Assembly: GCA_964641965.1 (NCBI GenBank)
Contig: CAZXLD010000010.1
Location: forward strand, 45,859-109,858
Direction: 5' to 3'
DNA: 64,000 bases
Origin: JAJDFU01 sp964641965
GTDB lineage: Bacteria; Bacteroidota; Bacteroidia; Chitinophagales; Saprospiraceae
The notes under the pieces were generated by a model. That model had not been told where the DNA came from, ran no database searches, and saw only the letters and a program-made list of their open reading frames with translations. Positions 61,329 through 64,000 of the stretch are shown here, piece by piece; the first letter of the stretch is position 1; the number at the start of each line of letters is the position of its first letter. The position numbers were made by a program, and so were the translations under genes.

Positions 61329-62690
61329 ATGAAAACTATTCTTACCCTTTTATTGGTCCCCATTTGGGTACAGGTGGCTTGCTTTGGGCAAACAGGTAGT
61401 GAGGTTGTTGTAGCCGCAGAGATCTCTAACCAAGACAGTCCAATAAATCTATATCAGTTTACCGGATTTGGATATGCGCTAGTGCCTGCAAAAAGGAAAG
61501 AGCAAGGTGAGTCAACGATCCTATTTGTATTACCTCAATCTCCACCTCAATTTTTCTACCTAGGCTCTGATCCCAACACCCTTAAAGCCTTTTTGGCTGG
61601 CACTGAAGATACCGTTAGGGTTAAAGGAGATGCGAAAAATCCACGAGGGTATAAGATTGTCGGATCCGACTTAAATGATGCCTACAACCAACTACTAAAA
61701 GAAACCGCCAATCTCCGTGCACAGGCCAATCAAGTTGTTCGAGCCTACCACAAGACTTCAGGTGCCACAAAAGACTCTTTGCTTCAGGTGCTTCAAGAAA
61801 CAGATCGCCAACAACTAGATCGCTTGGAACGACTCCAAGCTAAAGATGCTTTCCTCGCCCGCATTGCGGGATTTAATACGTATTTGAGCTTTCCGAATAA
61901 TGAAAAAGGCATTGCTAACGAAATTGAATATTTCGCTCAAACGTACTTTAACTATGCTGACCTGGATGCTCCCGGAGCCGCTCACTCCCCCTGGATTTAT
62001 CAGTCCTTTTTTCAATACGCTCGTGTTTTGGCAAGTGCCCGTATCCAGGAAAAGCAACTTCAGGTTTATCTGGATCAACAGCTTGAGGTTCTCGATACGG
62101 CATCAGCTGTCCAGATGCTGGCTTATGGTGGTCTACTGAATGCGCTTCGGCAGGTCAAGAGTCCACAATTCAATCATTATGCAGAAATCTTTATTCAGCG
62201 TTTTCAGAAATCGCATCCTGAAATTACGGCCCCTTTAGCAGCGGAATTGGAAAACAATATGCGGTTACAACCAGGTAGAGAAGCACCAAATTTCAGCCAG
62301 ATTACCCCTGAGGGAGAAAGCTTATCCTTAAAAGATCTGAGAGGGCAAGTGGTTTTGATCGATTTCTGGGCCAGCTGGTGTGGTCCATGCCGAAAAGAAA
62401 ATCCTAACGTAGTCAGAATGTACCGGAGATTCAAAGAAAAAGGTTTTGAGATTATTGGGGTGAGCCTGGATAAAAGCAAGGAACGATGGCTCGGTGCCAT
62501 TGAAAAAGACCAACTGGTCTGGCAGCATGTGAGTGACTTAAAAGGTTGGCGCAATGAGGTCGCCTTGCAATATCAAGTCAACTCTATTCCCCAGACTTAC
62601 CTGCTCGACCCGAATGGAAAAATCCTGGCCAAGAATCTGCGAGGCGCCGCCCTGGAAAAAAAACTGGAAGAACTGTTCGATACTCCCTAA
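61329..62690 (+). CDS. TlpA-like secreted thioredoxin-family protein
   Basis: 453 residues from ATG 61329; the longer frame to 61272 would run through the promoter. Signal peptide ends ACFGQ. Residues about 25-110 resemble DUF4369 (ISNQDSPINLYQFTGFGY), the middle is helical, and about 315-453 is a TlpA/AhpC-type thioredoxin: GREAPNFSQITPEGESLSL, VVLIDFWASWCGPCRKENP (C351, C354), FEIIGVSLDKSKERW, and YQVNSIPQTYLLDPNGKI with the cis-Pro. Likely a periplasmic or outer-membrane-side thiol-disulfide reductase. Confidence 0.9.
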   Translation: MKTILTLLLVPIWVQVACFGQTGSEVVVAAEISNQDSPINLYQFTGFGYALVPAKRKEQGESTILFVLPQSPPQFFYLGSDPNTLKAFLAGTEDTVRVKGDAKNPRGYKIVGSDLNDAYNQLLKETANLRAQANQVVRAYHKTSGATKDSLLQVLQETDRQQLDRLERLQAKDAFLARIAGFNTYLSFPNNEKGIANEIEYFAQTYFNYADLDAPGAAHSPWIYQSFFQYARVLASARIQEKQLQVYLDQQLEVLDTASAVQMLAYGGLLNALRQVKSPQFNHYAEIFIQRFQKSHPEITAPLAAELENNMRLQPGREAPNFSQITPEGESLSLKDLRGQVVLIDFWASWCGPCRKENPNVVRMYRRFKEKGFEIIGVSLDKSKERWLGAIEKDQLVWQHVSDLKGWRNEVALQYQVNSIPQTYLLDPNGKILAKNLRGAALEKKLEELFDTP

Positions 62691-62747
62691 TATAGAATAG
62701 ACCTGATTTCTCTCTCAAACCTGCAGAACTGCTTATTATCGAATTCA

Positions 62748-63389
62748 ATGGATCGAAACCTAAACCTGCGAGTGCATCAGTACTGCGAACAGCATTCTAC
62801 TCCGCCTTCAGCACTACTAAACGAATTGGAACGCGAGACCCATCTAAAAACCTTGGCACCCCAAATGCTAAGTGGAAGGTTGCAAGGCCAGCTTATGCGT
62901 TGGATCAGTCTGCTGCTCCGACCGAAACGCATACTCGAAGTAGGCACATTTACCGGATACGGAAGTCTGTGCCTGGCTGAGGGATTACCCCCGGAAGGTA
63001 CACTGGACACCATTGAAGGCAATCGAGAACTGGAGTACCTGATCCGAAAATACATTGAACAAGGGCAATTAGAAGATCGAGTCTGCCTTCATTTGGGTGA
63101 CGCGCTCGAAATCATCCCCGATTTAGAAGGGCTATTCGACTTGATTTACCTGGATGCCAATAAAAGGGATTACAGAGCCTATTACGATTTGTGCTTACCT
63201 AAGCTCCAAAACGGAGGTATATTGCTAGCTGATAATGTTTTGTGGGGAGGCAAGGTTATCCAGCCCCATCCGGATATAGATACTCAATTGATGCAAGCCT
63301 TTAACGATCAGGTCCTTGCGGATGAACGGGTAGAATGTCTGATGCTTCCAATTCGCGATGGCCTGATGATGGTCAGGAAAATTTGTTAA
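62748..63389 (+). CDS. Class I SAM-dependent O-methyltransferase
   Basis: 213 residues, the Methyltransf_3 (catechol O-methyltransferase-like) size. SAM-binding motif ILEVGTFTGYGSLCLAEGL, acidic DTIEGNREL, metal and catalytic region FDLIYLDANKRDYRAYYDL, ILLADNVLWGGKV, and the C-terminal LPIRDGLMMVRK. It probably methylates a catechol-like small molecule with a divalent metal. Substrate unknown. Confidence 0.93.
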   Translation: MDRNLNLRVHQYCEQHSTPPSALLNELERETHLKTLAPQMLSGRLQGQLMRWISLLLRPKRILEVGTFTGYGSLCLAEGLPPEGTLDTIEGNRELEYLIRKYIEQGQLEDRVCLHLGDALEIIPDLEGLFDLIYLDANKRDYRAYYDLCLPKLQNGGILLADNVLWGGKVIQPHPDIDTQLMQAFNDQVLADERVECLMLPIRDGLMMVRKIC

Positions 63390-63730
63390 TAGTTGAGTGT
63401 CAAATTGCGACTGCATAGTGCAAACAGATCCAAAACGCCGGATGCCAATTTGCAAATGACGAGCAGCCAGCACCGAGTTACTGGAACCGCGCAACCAGCA
63501 TCAAGGCAACGAGTATCGAGGATCAATAGCATTGTGCCCAAAGGTGTTAGCACCTGGGCAGCAAGCACTGACGAGCTTCGCTACTGACCGCCTTACAGGC
63601 AACAGCATAAGGGGCAGGATCAAGACTACGCTCAACATCAAGAGAAATAAGCATCTAGAATCCAACATCGCCTCGACGGCGCTAGGGATGAGTTCAGTGA
63701 TCTATTTTTTTTAGTGGCAAGTTCCGGAAC
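63390..63730. repeat. 341-bp intergenic region with degenerate short repeats
   Basis: From about 63449 to 63670 the sequence is built from variants of a 9-10 nt unit of the type GCATCAAGA / GCAACGAGT (for example GAGCAGCCAGCACCGAG, AACCAGCATCAAGGCAACG, AGTATCGAGGATCAATAGC, CAACATCAAGAGAAATAAGC). A hairpin (GCCC..AGGTG / CACCT..GGGC, 63536-63559) lies in the middle. No coding gene is convincing. Confidence 0.55.
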
Positions 63731-64000
63731 ATGGAAAAACCATCTGTCAGATCGCACAAAGAAAAGTACCGGGAGCTTTGCCAAAGGACCCCGGATATAC
63801 AGGTATTTGCACAGCCCTGGTATTTAGATGGTCTACCAGACTATTTTGAGTGGGACGTCCGGTTGATCGAGGAAAATGGAATTGTGGTGGCTGCCTGGCC
63901 TTTTGTTCTACGAAAGCGCTGGGGGTTCAAGCTTGGCGTTATGCCCCCTTTGGTCAAAATGCTGGGACCCTGGCTGGCACCGGAAAAGCGGGGCCTGGGT
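63731..64000 (+). CDS. FemAB/GNAT-like acyltransferase, N-terminal part
   Basis: 90 codons, cut by the right edge. The start PDIQVFAQPWYLDGL ... WDVRLIEENGIVVAAWPFVL, RKRWGFKLGVMPPLVKMLG and PWLAPEKRGLG is the common opening of Bacteroidota FemAB-like/GNAT proteins, relatives of the enzymes that add amino acids to lipid II. Function is provisional because only the first third is seen. Confidence 0.68.
   Translation, partial: MEKPSVRSHKEKYRELCQRTPDIQVFAQPWYLDGLPDYFEWDVRLIEENGIVVAAWPFVLRKRWGFKLGVMPPLVKMLGPWLAPEKRGLG

Noticed and set aside
63449..63670. CRISPR array
   Set aside because: Units are 9-10 nt and degenerate, with no constant repeat-spacer pattern and no cas gene.

Overview
The window comes from a Bacteroidota chromosome. 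A Saprospiria-like lineage is my guess from the protein style, not something I could test. The phylum is well supported: a SusC/SusD pair, type IX secretion (T9SS) C-terminal sorting domains of type A (1124-3031, 3061-5787) and type B (46777-51681), PorP/SprF-, PorE- and PorD-type genes, and several promoters of the Bacteroidota kind (TTG, about 19-22 nt, TAnnTTTG), best seen upstream of bamD. No rRNA, tRNA, CRISPR array, transposase or phage gene was recognised; this is core chromosome with accessory blocks.

Region 1 (1-11973) is a polysaccharide utilisation locus. It holds the end of a Y_Y_Y/LuxR-type regulator, a T9SS-exported glycoamylase-fold (PF10091, GH144-type) enzyme, a five-module jelly-roll-like binding protein, a second GH144-type enzyme as a lipoprotein, then SusC and SusD. 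The family suggests a beta-1,2-glucan-like substrate. Region 2 (12033-19720) holds an M14 carboxypeptidase lipoprotein, a two-domain retropepsin-like protein, a secreted double-CBM48 protein, an M16 peptidase and a D-cysteine desulfhydrase/ACC deaminase-type PLP enzyme. Region 3 (19782-25883, minus strand) is one compact block, bamD-rpoZ-coaBC-porD-purN and a TPR/PD40/SPOR protein, read from a strong promoter at bamD.

Region 4 (26071-38322) is the most interesting. After a DUF3137 and a TraB/GumN protein come four tandem universal stress proteins, two CBS-pair proteins, a soluble PAS-PAS histidine kinase whose first PAS domain carries FixL-type haem residues in exact register, and a response regulator whose receiver is fused to a complete CRP/FNR-type protein. 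It reads as FixL plus a FixJ::FixK fusion. FixK/FNR-type boxes lie before the stress-protein genes (28424, 31438, weaker at 33643), spaced as expected for activator sites over candidate -7 elements. I infer an oxygen- or redox-sensing switch for a dormancy-like regulon. One stress protein is fused to a thioredoxin-like domain that has lost its cysteines. A CnoX-like thioredoxin and a small outer-membrane protein follow.

Region 5 (38497-42669) is mixed: HemJ, a small membrane protein, an FRG-domain protein, a threonine/serine dehydratase and a beta-helix protein. Region 6 (43173-51681) is a PorP/SprF - PorE-like - giant SprB-like adhesin operon with an 8-bp inverted repeat in its leader. Region 7 (51783-64000) carries a secreted hypothetical protein, a PadR-PspC pair with a perfect 9-bp palindromic operator around its promoter, a TetR regulator, a cation/proton antiporter with a TrkA-N domain, prfC, psuG, a membrane protein, a TlpA-like thioredoxin, an O-methyltransferase, a stretch of degenerate intergenic repeats and the start of a FemAB/GNAT-like gene.
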